DNA from: Aminivibrio pyruvatiphilus
GTDB taxonomy: Bacteria; Synergistota; Synergistia; Synergistales; Aminobacteriaceae
Assembly (NCBI RefSeq): GCF_004366815.1
Contig: NZ_SORI01000021.1
Coordinates: 1 to 54,709, forward strand
Length of the DNA: 54,709 nucleotides
Reading direction: 5' to 3'
Shown: in pieces, positions 1-7,813 of the stretch
Numbering within the stretch: position 1 is the first letter of the stretch
Layout: each line of letters begins with the position of its first letter
Notes under the pieces: model-generated
What the model was told of the DNA's origin: nothing
Databases searched by the model: none
Seen by the model: the letters and a program-made list of their open reading frames with translations, nothing else
Made by a program: the position numbers and the translations under genes

Positions 1-202
1 TTAAAATGACGCTTTCGTATCCTGGAAGTTATGAACTCCGGAGCAGATGGAGCTCATGAGACGGAGTTTTGAAGGCCAGTCCGACAGGCTCCTAGGGACC
101 GGAAACGCAAATTTTCCGATGCAGCGGGGAGCGTCGCCGGCGGTCCTTTGTACCGTCAGCGACGCTCTCTGCTGTCTGCGGATTTGGAAGGCCGCTCTTT
201 TC

Positions 203-231
203 CTGACTTTTTCCCCCGGCTTGGGTATAAT
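203..231 (+). promoter_or_regulatory. Promoter of the tkt operon
   Basis: The -10 box TATAAT is at 226-231. A weak -35 box CTGACT lies at 203-208 with a 17-base spacer. It is 34 bases before the tkt start, and the -10 is preceded by GGG, as at several other promoters here. Confidence 0.7.
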
Positions 232-265
232 CAGTCCTGTCACAATTCAAGGAGGCGATAAGGAA

Positions 266-2206
266 ATGAAACTTCCCGTACTGAGGAATTTTCCCGCCGG
301 CTCCCTCGATGACGCCATGGTCCGCGCCCTCGAGGAAGCCGCAGCACGCTGCAGACGAAACGCCGTCACCATGGTCACTCTTGCCGACAGCGGCCACCCT
401 GCCGGTTCCCTCTCGAGCACGGAAATGTACCTCACCGTCTACGGTGTGGCGGACCTGACGCCGGAAAACTGTTCGGGACTTGACCGGGACTATGTTTCCG
501 TCAGCCACGGCCATACATCGCCGGGAGCCTACGCCGCCCTCGCGGAATGGGGCTTCTTCCCGGCCATGGAGGCCATAGCCCATTTCCGGCGCTGCGGTTC
601 CCCCTTCCAGGGTCACGTGGAGCGGGACGTGCCGGGCATCGACTGGGGAAGCGGCAACCTGGGGCAGGGGCTTTCCGCAGGCGTGGGGTTTGCCCTCGCC
701 CAGAAAGCCCGCGGGAACGGCAAGCGAACCTACGTCCTCATGGGGGACGGGGGCCAGACCAAAGGGCAGAGCGCCGAAGCCCGGCGGATCGCCGTCAAGG
801 AAAATCTCGCCAATATCACCGCCCTGGTGGACTGGAACAATATCCAGATCTCCGGCACCCTGGAAACGGTCATGCCTGCTGACATCCCCGCTCTCTGGAA
901 AGCCGACGGATGGAACGTGCTGGAATGCGACGGGCACTCCTTCCGGGAACTTTACGCCGCCCTCCGCCTGAGCGCGTCCTGTGACCGGCCCACGGTGATC
1001 CTGTGCCGCACCGTCATGGGCAGGGGAGTATCCTTTATGGAGAACACTCCGGAATTCCACGGCAAGGCTCCCCGGACGGAGCTGTACGTCCAGGCCATGA
1101 AAGAGCTCGGCGGCGACCCGTCCCTTCTCGACGAAGCGAGGAAACTCCGTGAGTCTGCACCGGTCCCCGCAGGAAGGCACGTGGAGCCCGCCAGGGCTGA
1201 TCTCGACCTGGGCGAGCCCGTCACCTACGGAACGGACAAGAAGACGGACAACCGCTCCGCCTTCGGCACGGCCCTCGCTGACATCGGGGAGAAGAATTAC
1301 GAAAGTGAAGGAAGGACACCCCTTCTCGTCTTCGACTGCGACCTTGCCGGATCGGTGAAGACAGGGGATTTCGCGAAGAAGTGCCCCGACTGGTTCATCC
1401 AGGCGGGCATCCAGGAACATTCCACCGCCACCGCCGCAGGGGCCGCCTCCACGGCGGGAGTGGTCTCCCTGTGGGCCGATTTCGGCGTCTTCGGTCTTTC
1501 GGAAGCCTACAACCAGCAGCGACTGAACGACATAAACTCGGCGAACCTCAAGACAGTGCTCACCCACGTGGGCCTCGACGTGGGCGAGGACGGCAAGACC
1601 CACCAGGCCATAGATTACGTGGGGCTGCTCCGGAACACCTTCGGCTGGAAGCTCGTGGTGCCCGGAGACCCCAACCAGACTGACAGGGCCACCCGCTGGG
1701 CCCTCGGCGAGGCGGGGTGCGTCTGCATCGCCATGGGCCGGAGCAAGCTCGGAGTTCTGGCCGATGAAAAAGGAGACCCTCTCTTCGGCGGGGAGTACCG
1801 CTTCCGCTACGGAGAAGCTGTCCGGGTGAGACCCGGGAAGGACGGTGCCATTTTCGCCCTCGGCGCCATGACGGAGCGGGCCGTGAAGGCCCGGGACATT
1901 CTCCGGGAAAATCACGGTATGGAGGTGGCGGTGTACTGTGTTTCCAGCCCTCTCGTGCCGGACGACGAAGCCCTGCGGGAAGCGGCGGGCACAGGCCGCA
2001 TTCTCACCTGCGAGGATCACTCGGTGAACAGCGGCATGGGGTCCATTCTCGCCGCCCGGATGACGGAACTTGGCCTCAGCGCATCCTTCAGGGCCGTGGG
2101 AGTGCACACCTACGGGGAGTCCGGCAGCTCCCCCGACGTCATCTCCGCCATGGGGCTCGACGAGGTATCCCTGGCGAAAGTCTTCGAGTCCCTGCCGGGA
2201 AAATAG
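266..2206 (+). CDS. tkt: Transketolase
   Basis: Transketolase moves two-carbon ketol units between sugar phosphates in the non-oxidative pentose phosphate pathway, using thiamine diphosphate in the cytosol. The 646-residue product has both halves in one chain, close to the usual 650-670. The pyrophosphate-binding motif starts with GDG at 160-162 and ends with NN at 191-192. SGHPAGS (42-48) and SHGHTSPG (80-87) match the active-site histidine regions of the family. I chose the ATG at 266 because GGAGGCGA sits just upstream at 251-258; the open frame continues upstream but lies in promoter sequence. It is the first gene of a tight operon, with queH starting 7 bases after its stop. The family call is secure; a DHAS-type relative with another substrate cannot be excluded by eye. 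Confidence 0.93.
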   Translation: MKLPVLRNFPAGSLDDAMVRALEEAAARCRRNAVTMVTLADSGHPAGSLSSTEMYLTVYGVADLTPENCSGLDRDYVSVSHGHTSPGAYAALAEWGFFPAMEAIAHFRRCGSPFQGHVERDVPGIDWGSGNLGQGLSAGVGFALAQKARGNGKRTYVLMGDGGQTKGQSAEARRIAVKENLANITALVDWNNIQISGTLETVMPADIPALWKADGWNVLECDGHSFRELYAALRLSASCDRPTVILCRTVMGRGVSFMENTPEFHGKAPRTELYVQAMKELGGDPSLLDEARKLRESAPVPAGRHVEPARADLDLGEPVTYGTDKKTDNRSAFGTALADIGEKNYESEGRTPLLVFDCDLAGSVKTGDFAKKCPDWFIQAGIQEHSTATAAGAASTAGVVSLWADFGVFGLSEAYNQQRLNDINSANLKTVLTHVGLDVGEDGKTHQAIDYVGLLRNTFGWKLVVPGDPNQTDRATRWALGEAGCVCIAMGRSKLGVLADEKGDPLFGGEYRFRYGEAVRVRPGKDGAIFALGAMTERAVKARDILRENHGMEVAVYCVSSPLVPDDEALREAAGTGRILTCEDHSVNSGMGSILAARMTELGLSASFRAVGVHTYGESGSSPDVISAMGLDEVSLAKVFESLPGK

Positions 2207-2213
2207 CCGTCCC

Positions 2214-2801
2214 GTGGAGCATCGGCTTCTTCTCCACGCATGCTGCGCCCCGGACGCCACGGTGCCCCTCGCCGATCTTGCGGAAGAGGGGTATGCCGTG
2301 ACGCTCTACTGGTACGGTGCCAATATCCACCCTGCAGGAGAAGAAGAAAAACGCAAGGGAGCCCTCGGCTCCCTTGCGGCAGGGAGAGTGCCGGTCATAG
2401 TGGAGAATCTTTTCATCCCTTCGTGGATGGAGGCGGCCGCGCCCCTTGGAGCGGAACCGGAAGGAGGGAAGCGGTGCGCCCTCTGCTTCAGGCTCCAGCT
2501 CGAGGGAGCGGCCCGGGCGGCCGTCAGGGAGGGGATCCAGCGGCTCTGCACCACCCTGACCATCAGCCCCCACAAGGACGCCGCACTCATCAACGCCATC
2601 GGGGAGGAAACGGCCCGCTCCTTCGGCCTCCGGTGGCTTCCGAGGGTCTTCCGGAAACAAAACGGTTTTGTCCGCTCCGTCGCCATGTCGAAGGAGCTTG
2701 GTCTCTACAGGCAGTCCTACTGCGGCTGCATTTTCAGCCTGCGAAGAGGTGAAGCACATGAATCAGTCTCCGGTGGGGAAACTTCCCCCGGGTCAGCTTG
2801 A
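2214..2801 (+). CDS. queH: Epoxyqueuosine reductase QueH
   Basis: QueH is the non-cobalamin enzyme that reduces epoxyqueuosine to queuosine in tRNA, the last step of the queuosine pathway. The 195-residue product shows the family's cysteine pattern: CC at 10-11, CxxC at 88/91 and CGC at 170-172, plus the motif SPHKDAALIN (118-127). These cysteines are known to hold a 4Fe-4S cluster and an adjacent metal. The GTG at 2214 follows the tkt stop by 7 bases and gives the normal N-terminus, VEHRLLLHACC. The tail after the CGC motif runs 44 bases into the next gene in another frame, which suggests translational coupling. The family assignment is firm; the start is likely but non-ATG. Confidence 0.88.
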   Translation: MEHRLLLHACCAPDATVPLADLAEEGYAVTLYWYGANIHPAGEEEKRKGALGSLAAGRVPVIVENLFIPSWMEAAAPLGAEPEGGKRCALCFRLQLEGAARAAVREGIQRLCTTLTISPHKDAALINAIGEETARSFGLRWLPRVFRKQNGFVRSVAMSKELGLYRQSYCGCIFSLRRGEAHESVSGGETSPGSA

Positions 2802-3735
2802 AGGAAGCATTTTCCGGTTCTGCGGTGCATCCCGTCCGGAGGTGCTTATCGGTCCCGGCATAGGGGAGGACGCCGCGCTCATCAGGTGGCCGGACGGAAA
2901 GTACGTGGCCGTGGCCTCCGACCCCATCGTCGGCGCGTCCGCCGGGGCGGGGAAATTTCTCGTCCACATCAATGCCAACGACATCGCCTGCAAGGGAGGG
3001 GATCCTTCATTTTTCGTGGTTACCCTCCTCATTCCCTCCAGGCAGGGCATTTCCATGGTAGAGGGGCTCATGAGGGAGATCCACGAGGCATGTCTCTCCA
3101 TAGGGGCGGCAGTGGTGGGCGGCCACACGGAACTTACGGACCGCTACGACCAGCCTGTTCTCGTGGGGACCATGATGGGCCCCACGGAATACGTCCACCG
3201 GGCCACGGACATCCTTCCCGGGGACAGGCTGATTCTCACGAAACATGCCGGCCTCGAGGGCATGGCCATCCTCGCTTCGGACAGGCCCGACCTCCTGGAG
3301 CCCTTCATCGGCCCTGATGGTGTCCGTGAAGCCGCCGGCTGGCTGAACGCCATCTCTGTCCTCGAGGAAGCGAAGTGCCTCCGGGACCTCGCCAGGTTTC
3401 TCCACGACCCAACCGAGGGCGGCATAGGGGGCGGCATTGCGGAGATCATGCGGCTCAGCGGTCTCGGCGCGGAGCTGGACTACGGGAAAATCCCCCTCTC
3501 GCCCCTGACGGAGCGGGCACGGCAGGGCCTGGGGTTCGATCCCTTTCATCTTATCTCCTCCGGGGTCCTCCTGGCGGTGGTGGCTCCCGAACACGAAGAA
3601 GAAGCCCTTGCGAGACTGGAGAAGAAAGGCATTCCCGCCGCTTCGGCAGGACGGTTCGTCCAGGGGCCGGGGAACTGCCCTGACAGCGTCGCCGAGGAAT
3701 TGTGGAGCCTGCTCGGCCGGCCGAGGGAAGAATGA
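2758..3735 (+). CDS. AIR synthase-related (PurM/HypE-like) protein
   Basis: This 325-residue protein belongs to the ATP-dependent PurM/ThiL/SelD/HypE superfamily. The N-terminal half has the glycine- and acid-rich nucleotide site (GPGIGEDAAL near 37-46, then NANDIACKGGDP), and the C-terminal half has DPTEGG followed by a glycine run. HypE, which makes the cyanide ligands of NiFe hydrogenases, ends in a conserved PRIC-type cysteine tail. This protein ends in LLGRPREE, so it is not a canonical HypE. No hyp genes are nearby. The ATG at 2758 has AGAGGTGAAG just upstream and overlaps queH by 44 bases. The substrate is unknown; a metabolic kinase or amidine-forming synthase is possible. Confidence 0.8.
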   Translation: MNQSPVGKLPPGQLEGSIFRFCGASRPEVLIGPGIGEDAALIRWPDGKYVAVASDPIVGASAGAGKFLVHINANDIACKGGDPSFFVVTLLIPSRQGISMVEGLMREIHEACLSIGAAVVGGHTELTDRYDQPVLVGTMMGPTEYVHRATDILPGDRLILTKHAGLEGMAILASDRPDLLEPFIGPDGVREAAGWLNAISVLEEAKCLRDLARFLHDPTEGGIGGGIAEIMRLSGLGAELDYGKIPLSPLTERARQGLGFDPFHLISSGVLLAVVAPEHEEEALARLEKKGIPAASAGRFVQGPGNCPDSVAEELWSLLGRPREE

Positions 3736-3739
3736 CTCC

Positions 3740-4840
3740 ATGAACAGGGAAGGAATTCCCGGACGGGTTGCCCGTCTCCGGGAGCGTCTCCGGCGGGAAG
3801 GAGCTGACGTCTTCGTCCTTGTGGTGACGGAGCGGTACAACGGCGAGTCCATGGGCTACCTGAGCGGCTTCCGGGGGAGCAGCGGCGCCCTCGTCGTGTC
3901 GGAGGACAGGAACTACCTGCTCACCGACGGCCGCTACGCCCTCCAGGCCCGGGCTGAATCGCCTTTCGACAGTATCATCCTCGACGGCGGATCCCTGCAG
4001 GACAAAACGGCCGAGATCCTGCGCCAGGGAGGGTGGAAAACCGCCGGTTTTGAAGCGGAGCGGCTCTCTGTGTCCTTTTTCAGCGCTCTCGAACCGTCGG
4101 TGCCTGCCTGGAAGGACTGTTCCGGTCTGCTGCCGGCACTCCGCCGAAGGAAGGACGAAGGGGAAGCGGCCATCATCCGGAAGGCTGCCGACCTGGCCTA
4201 CGATACCTACAGGGAGGTCCTGGAGACAGTACGGGAGGGTATGACGGAAAAGGAGTTCAATGCCCTGCTTGAATACAACCTGAGGAAAAACGGCGCCGAA
4301 GGAGGATGGAAGAACAACAGCTTCATCGTCGCCTCCGGCGAGCGGAGCGCCCTGCCCCACGGGGTGCCCACCGGAAGGGCTTTCCGGAAGGGTGACATCG
4401 TCACCGTGGATTTCGGAGCCACGGTGGAGGGGTATATGTCCGACCTGACCAGAAACTTTTCTCTCGGTCCCCTCTCCCCTCAGGGCAGGGATATCCAGGA
4501 CACCCTCCTGGAAGCCCATCTGCGGGCTGCGGAAGCCATCCGTCCCGGCGCGGAATGCAGGGCCGTGGATGCTGTGGCCAGGGATGTGGTCACCCGGCGG
4601 GGATGGGGAAAGCATTTCCCTCACGGCCTCGGACACGGTCTCGGCCTGGAGGTTCACGAGGCGCCGAGGCTCTCTCCCCACTCAAGGGACGTTCTCGAGG
4701 AAGGGGACGTGGTCACCGTGGAGCCGGGCATCTACATCCAGGGCTGGGGCGGCATGAGGATCGAGGACGACTACCTCGTCACCGCCGGCGGCGCGGTCTG
4801 CCTCTCCGGCGGGAAGGGGAGGGAAGCCCCCGCCCTGTGA
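3740..4840 (+). CDS. M24 family metallopeptidase (Xaa-Pro aminopeptidase type)
   Basis: This 366-residue cytosolic aminopeptidase would release N-terminal residues before proline and so help use peptides. It has the creatinase/prolidase-like N-terminal domain (about 1-135) and the pita-bread catalytic domain. All five metal ligands are visible: D224 (VDFGA), D235 (SDLTRN), H299 (HGLGHG), E328 (VEPGIY) and E342 (RIEDD). H207 in LPHGVP fits the substrate-binding histidine. The ATG at 3740 is 4 bases after the previous stop, so it is probably translated from the same mRNA. The length matches the short bacterial PepP/YpdF group. Exact specificity is inferred. Confidence 0.9.
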   Translation: MNREGIPGRVARLRERLRREGADVFVLVVTERYNGESMGYLSGFRGSSGALVVSEDRNYLLTDGRYALQARAESPFDSIILDGGSLQDKTAEILRQGGWKTAGFEAERLSVSFFSALEPSVPAWKDCSGLLPALRRRKDEGEAAIIRKAADLAYDTYREVLETVREGMTEKEFNALLEYNLRKNGAEGGWKNNSFIVASGERSALPHGVPTGRAFRKGDIVTVDFGATVEGYMSDLTRNFSLGPLSPQGRDIQDTLLEAHLRAAEAIRPGAECRAVDAVARDVVTRRGWGKHFPHGLGHGLGLEVHEAPRLSPHSRDVLEEGDVVTVEPGIYIQGWGGMRIEDDYLVTAGGAVCLSGGKGREAPAL

Positions 4841-4876
4841 TGCCTGGAGGAGATTCCGGAGAATCCGTTCCCAAGG

Positions 4877-4906
4877 TTGCCTTTTCTTGCCGGAAATAGA
4901 TATAAT
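4877..4906 (+). promoter_or_regulatory. Promoter of rubredoxin
   Basis: TTGCCT at 4877-4882 and TATAAT at 4901-4906 are separated by 18 bases. The start codon of rubredoxin lies 48 bases after the -10 box. Confidence 0.75.
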
Positions 4907-4954
4907 GAGTTTCAGGAAACACAATCACGAAGAACACCAGAAGGGGGATATCTC

Positions 4955-5116
4955 ATGAAAAAGTACGTGTGCACCGTGTGCGGCTATGTCTACGACCCCG
5001 CCGAGGGCGATCCCGATTCGGGAGTGGCCCCCGGAACAGCTTTTGAAGACATTCCCGATGATTGGGTCTGCCCGGTCTGCGCCGTGGGTAAGGATATGTT
5101 CGAACCCGAGGAATAA
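4955..5116 (+). CDS. Rubredoxin
   Basis: This is a 53-residue one-iron electron carrier, the standard size for a single-domain rubredoxin. The two knuckles are C6-x-x-C9 and C39-x-x-C42, with the usual aromatic residues and [20 protein letters not shown] between them. In anaerobes rubredoxin donates electrons to superoxide reductase, rubrerythrin or flavodiiron proteins, for oxygen and peroxide defence; no partner gene is adjacent. It has its own promoter and a strong terminator and so is a monocistronic unit. The ribosome site is AAGGGGG at 4941-4947. Confidence 0.96.
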   Translation: MKKYVCTVCGYVYDPAEGDPDSGVAPGTAFEDIPDDWVCPVCAVGKDMFEPEE

Positions 5117-5126
5117 AAAACGAAAT

Positions 5127-5158
5127 AAAAAAGGGAGGCCGAAGGGCCTCCCTTTTTT
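5127..5158. terminator. Bidirectional terminator after rubredoxin
   Basis: A perfect 8-pair GC stem (5133-5140 with 5145-5152) has a GAAG loop and is flanked by six A and six T. It can stop both rubredoxin and the convergent secreted-protein gene, whose stop codon lies within the T run. Confidence 0.92.
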
Positions 5159-5633
5159 ATTCAGCCTGAATGAAGGCTGAAGCCGCCCTGAGGAGGTCCT
5201 CCCGGGACAGGGAAGACGACTCGAGGGTGAGAGTGGCGTCGTCGGCCAGAGCCACCGCCAGGGCCAGCCCCACCGTGGGGACTTCTTCCAGGAGGGCCCG
5301 CTTTCCTTCGACGGTGAGCCCCTCGTAAGAAGAACCGAAACCGAGAGGCCGGTCATCGGTTTGTAAGCCTTCAGGGGGAGTGCGGAGCTCTCCGGCCCCC
5401 GGACCGGTCATCAGGGTGGCCTTCAGAGTCCGTCCTCCGCCTGTTCGGTAGACCCGAACGAGCCATTCGCCGAAAGTGCCCGAAGGAGCCTCCAGCGGAG
5501 TCCGCTGTACTTCGCCCCCGGTGAAGCCGGGAATGTCGGGAAGAGTCCATGCCGCAGCAGGGCCCGGAAGGGCCAGGATAATCAGGAGAACCGGAAGAAC
5601 CAGTCCGGAGAAACGAAAACGCTTCACGTTCAA
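5157..5633 (-). CDS. Small exported protein of unknown function
   Basis: The 158-residue product starts with a clear signal peptide: MNVKRFRFSG, then a hydrophobic core LVLPVLLIILALPG, then a likely signal peptidase site after PAAA near residue 28. The mature part of about 130 residues has no cysteine and no motif I recognise; it has alternating beta-like stretches and an Ala-rich C-terminus. It is transcribed towards rubredoxin, and its stop codon lies inside the shared terminator. It is probably periplasmic or cell-surface. The start is supported by a plausible signal peptide beginning and a GGGGG run a few bases upstream on its strand. Confidence 0.65.
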   Translation of the reverse strand: MNVKRFRFSGLVLPVLLIILALPGPAAAWTLPDIPGFTGGEVQRTPLEAPSGTFGEWLVRVYRTGGGRTLKATLMTGPGAGELRTPPEGLQTDDRPLGFGSSYEGLTVEGKRALLEEVPTVGLALAVALADDATLTLESSSLSREDLLRAASAFIQAE

Positions 5634-5691
5634 AACCCCCTCGGCCGTTTTCCTCTATTCTACTACAGGGGCGAACCAAATTTTTCAATCT

Positions 5692-5704
5692 CCCCGATAC
5701 GGGG
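5692..5704. promoter_or_regulatory. Palindrome abutting the miaB -10 box
   Basis: CCCCGATACGGGG is a 5-base inverted repeat around ATA. It ends immediately before TATAAT at 5705-5710, so it sits in the promoter spacer of miaB. The -35 side (TTTCAA, 5683-5688) is poor. A repressor or MerR-like activator site is possible. Confidence 0.45.
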
Positions 5705-5761
5705 TATAATGACTCCCTGACCGAGTGTCTTCAATTCAAAACCGCCGGGAGGAGTTCTTCC

Positions 5762-7093
5762 GTGTACCGATTCGCCCTGAAAGTCTACGGCTGTCAGATG
5801 AACGTATATGACGGCGACAAAATGAAAACAGCGCTGAAAGAACGGGGATGGACCGAAACAGCCGAAGAGGAGGCCGATGTGGTCATCCTCAACGGATGCA
5901 GCATCCGCGACAAGGCCGAACAGAAAGTCTGGAGCGACCTCGGCAGGTTCGCCCCCCGCTGGGAGAAAGAACGGAAGCCCTTCGTGGCCGTGACGGGCTG
6001 CGTGGCCCAGAACGTGGGCCGCAAAATGGCCGCCCGGTTCCCCTGGGTCCGCTTCGTATCGGGCCCCAGGCACATCGGTGCCGTGCCTGACGGCCTGGAG
6101 AAGCTCCTGGCCTCTCCGGGCGAAACCTTCCTGTTTCTCGACGACGACCCCAGGGCCTTTATCGACCTGCCCGGGGCCCCCGTGGAACGGGTCAACCCCT
6201 GGAAGGCCTTCGTCACCATTGCCCACGGCTGCGATAACTTCTGCTCCTACTGCATCGTCCCCTACGTCCGGGGCCGCTTCGTCTCCCGTCCTCCCGAGGA
6301 CATCCTGGAGGAGATGAGAACCCTCGCGGCCGACGGAGTCCTGGAAATCACCCTGCTGGGCCAGAACGTGAACAGCTACGGAAGCGACTTTTCCGACGGC
6401 TACACCTTCGCGAACCTTTTGAGGGACGGCGCCCTGAAGACGGGAGTCCGGCTCCTCCGGTTCGCCACCTCCCATCCCAGGGACTTCACTCCGGACATCG
6501 TGGAGACTATGGCGGAGCATTCACCGGTGATCTGCCCCTCCATCAACCTGCCCATCCAGTCCGGGAGCGACCGCATTCTTGCCCTCATGAACAGGGGATA
6601 CACGGTGGCGCAGTACCGGACTGCGGTCTCATCCATACGAAGCCGCCTGCCCGGGGTCGGCCTCACCACGGACCTCATCGTAGGCCACCCAGGCGAGACT
6701 GAGGATGATTACAGGGAATCTCTGAAGGTGCTGGAGGAATTCCGGTTCGACCTGGTTCACTCCGCCGCTTACTCTCCCCGGGAGGGCACCGCGGCGGCAC
6801 GCCGGGAGGACCAGGTTCCCCACCGGGAAAAAATGGCCCGGTTGAACGAAGTGAACATCCTCCAGTCCAGGATTGCCCGGGAAATCAACGAATCACTGGT
6901 GGGCAGCGTCTTTCCTGTGCTGCTGGACGACTTCGCTCCCCGGGGAGAGGGACTCCTGCAGGGGCGGACTCCCTCCGACAAAGTGGTGCTCGTGGAAGCG
7001 GAGGAGGAAATGCTCGGCCGGTTTGTCCGGGTGGAGATCACCCGGGCGGACAACTGGTGCCTCTCCGGCCGGATCGTCGAAAACGGGAAATAG
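5762..7093 (+). CDS. miaB: tRNA-2-methylthio-N6-dimethylallyladenosine synthase
   Basis: MiaB is a radical-SAM methylthiotransferase that adds a methylthio group to i6A37 in tRNAs reading U-starting codons. The 443-residue protein has the N-terminal UPF0004 domain with its three cluster cysteines C11, C46 and C80. The radical-SAM cysteines C157-xxx-C161-xx-C164 follow, and a C-terminal TRAM domain occupies about the last 65 residues. The start is GTG at 5762, with GGGAGGAG at 5748-5755. MtaB and RimO relatives are less likely because of the YGCQMN and NGCSIRD signatures. A comEA gene follows 12 bases downstream. Confidence 0.93.
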   Translation: MYRFALKVYGCQMNVYDGDKMKTALKERGWTETAEEEADVVILNGCSIRDKAEQKVWSDLGRFAPRWEKERKPFVAVTGCVAQNVGRKMAARFPWVRFVSGPRHIGAVPDGLEKLLASPGETFLFLDDDPRAFIDLPGAPVERVNPWKAFVTIAHGCDNFCSYCIVPYVRGRFVSRPPEDILEEMRTLAADGVLEITLLGQNVNSYGSDFSDGYTFANLLRDGALKTGVRLLRFATSHPRDFTPDIVETMAEHSPVICPSINLPIQSGSDRILALMNRGYTVAQYRTAVSSIRSRLPGVGLTTDLIVGHPGETEDDYRESLKVLEEFRFDLVHSAAYSPREGTAAARREDQVPHREKMARLNEVNILQSRIAREINESLVGSVFPVLLDDFAPRGEGLLQGRTPSDKVVLVEAEEEMLGRFVRVEITRADNWCLSGRIVENGK

Positions 7094-7105
7094 GGGGAAT
7101 GGTCA

Positions 7106-7813
7106 GTGAGGAAGGGGTTTCTCTCCGATCCGAAATACCAGGGGCTTGCCTTCTTCGCCCTGGGAATAGGGTGCTTTGCCCTTGCGGGAATACTTGTGTT
7201 CCTTTTCTCGGGTCGCTTTGTGGACCGTCCATCGGGAGCGAAGGCGGGTCCCGCCCTCTCCATAACCGTGCCTGCGGACAAGCCTTCCGGACCGCCGTCG
7301 GGAGAGATTTCCCGGCCCGCTCCGGAACCTCCGGAGGCGAAAGAGTGGGTGCTCTACATCACCGGCGGCGTGGCATCGCCGGGAGTCTACTCCCTCCCTC
7401 CGGGGAGCAGGGTTCACAACCTTGTGGACGCCGCAGGAGGACTGCTGCCGAACGCTGATCCGGTGAAGGTCAACCTGGCCGCTCCCCTGGCGGACGGGGT
7501 GCACGTCCATGTCCCCCTGGCGGGTGAGGTCGGCGGAAAGAACGACATCCCGGTTCCTTCGGCACCTCAGGACAGCGGCTTCCTCCGTCCGCCCGCAATC
7601 CCGGGGGGCAGCGGCGGCGGTGCCGTGAGAGTGAACACCGCATCCCTGGAAGAACTCCAGCGTCTTCCCGGGGTCGGGCCGTCCATTGCCCGGGCCATCC
7701 TTGAGTACCGGACCCGGAAAGGCAGGTTCACTTCCCTCCAGGACCTGCTGAAAGTGAGCGGAATCGGACCGAAGAAGCTGGAGAGCCTCAGAGACCACGT
7801 CGACCTGAGATGA
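7106..7813 (+). CDS. comEA: ComEA-like DNA-binding protein
   Basis: This is a membrane-anchored DNA receptor of natural transformation. The 235-residue protein has one N-terminal membrane segment (about 12-35), a Pro-rich linker, an SLBB domain (about 81-140), a Gly-rich spacer and a C-terminal helix-hairpin-helix pair (about 174-235). The HhH motifs are LPGVGPSIARAI and VSGIGPKKL. This order is that of Bacillus-type ComEA. The start is GTG at 7106 with TAGGGGGA upstream. It overlaps comEC by four bases (ATGA), so the two are translationally coupled. Confidence 0.92.
   Translation: MRKGFLSDPKYQGLAFFALGIGCFALAGILVFLFSGRFVDRPSGAKAGPALSITVPADKPSGPPSGEISRPAPEPPEAKEWVLYITGGVASPGVYSLPPGSRVHNLVDAAGGLLPNADPVKVNLAAPLADGVHVHVPLAGEVGGKNDIPVPSAPQDSGFLRPPAIPGGSGGGAVRVNTASLEELQRLPGVGPSIARAILEYRTRKGRFTSLQDLLKVSGIGPKKLESLRDHVDLR

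Noticed and set aside
92-2260. Long minus-strand open frame across tkt
   Set aside because: GC-rich codon bias of the real gene opens the opposite frame. It has no motif or ribosome site, while transketolase on the other strand is unmistakable.
2758-3735. HypE hydrogenase maturation protein
   Set aside because: The C-terminal cysteine motif is missing and no hyp genes are nearby.
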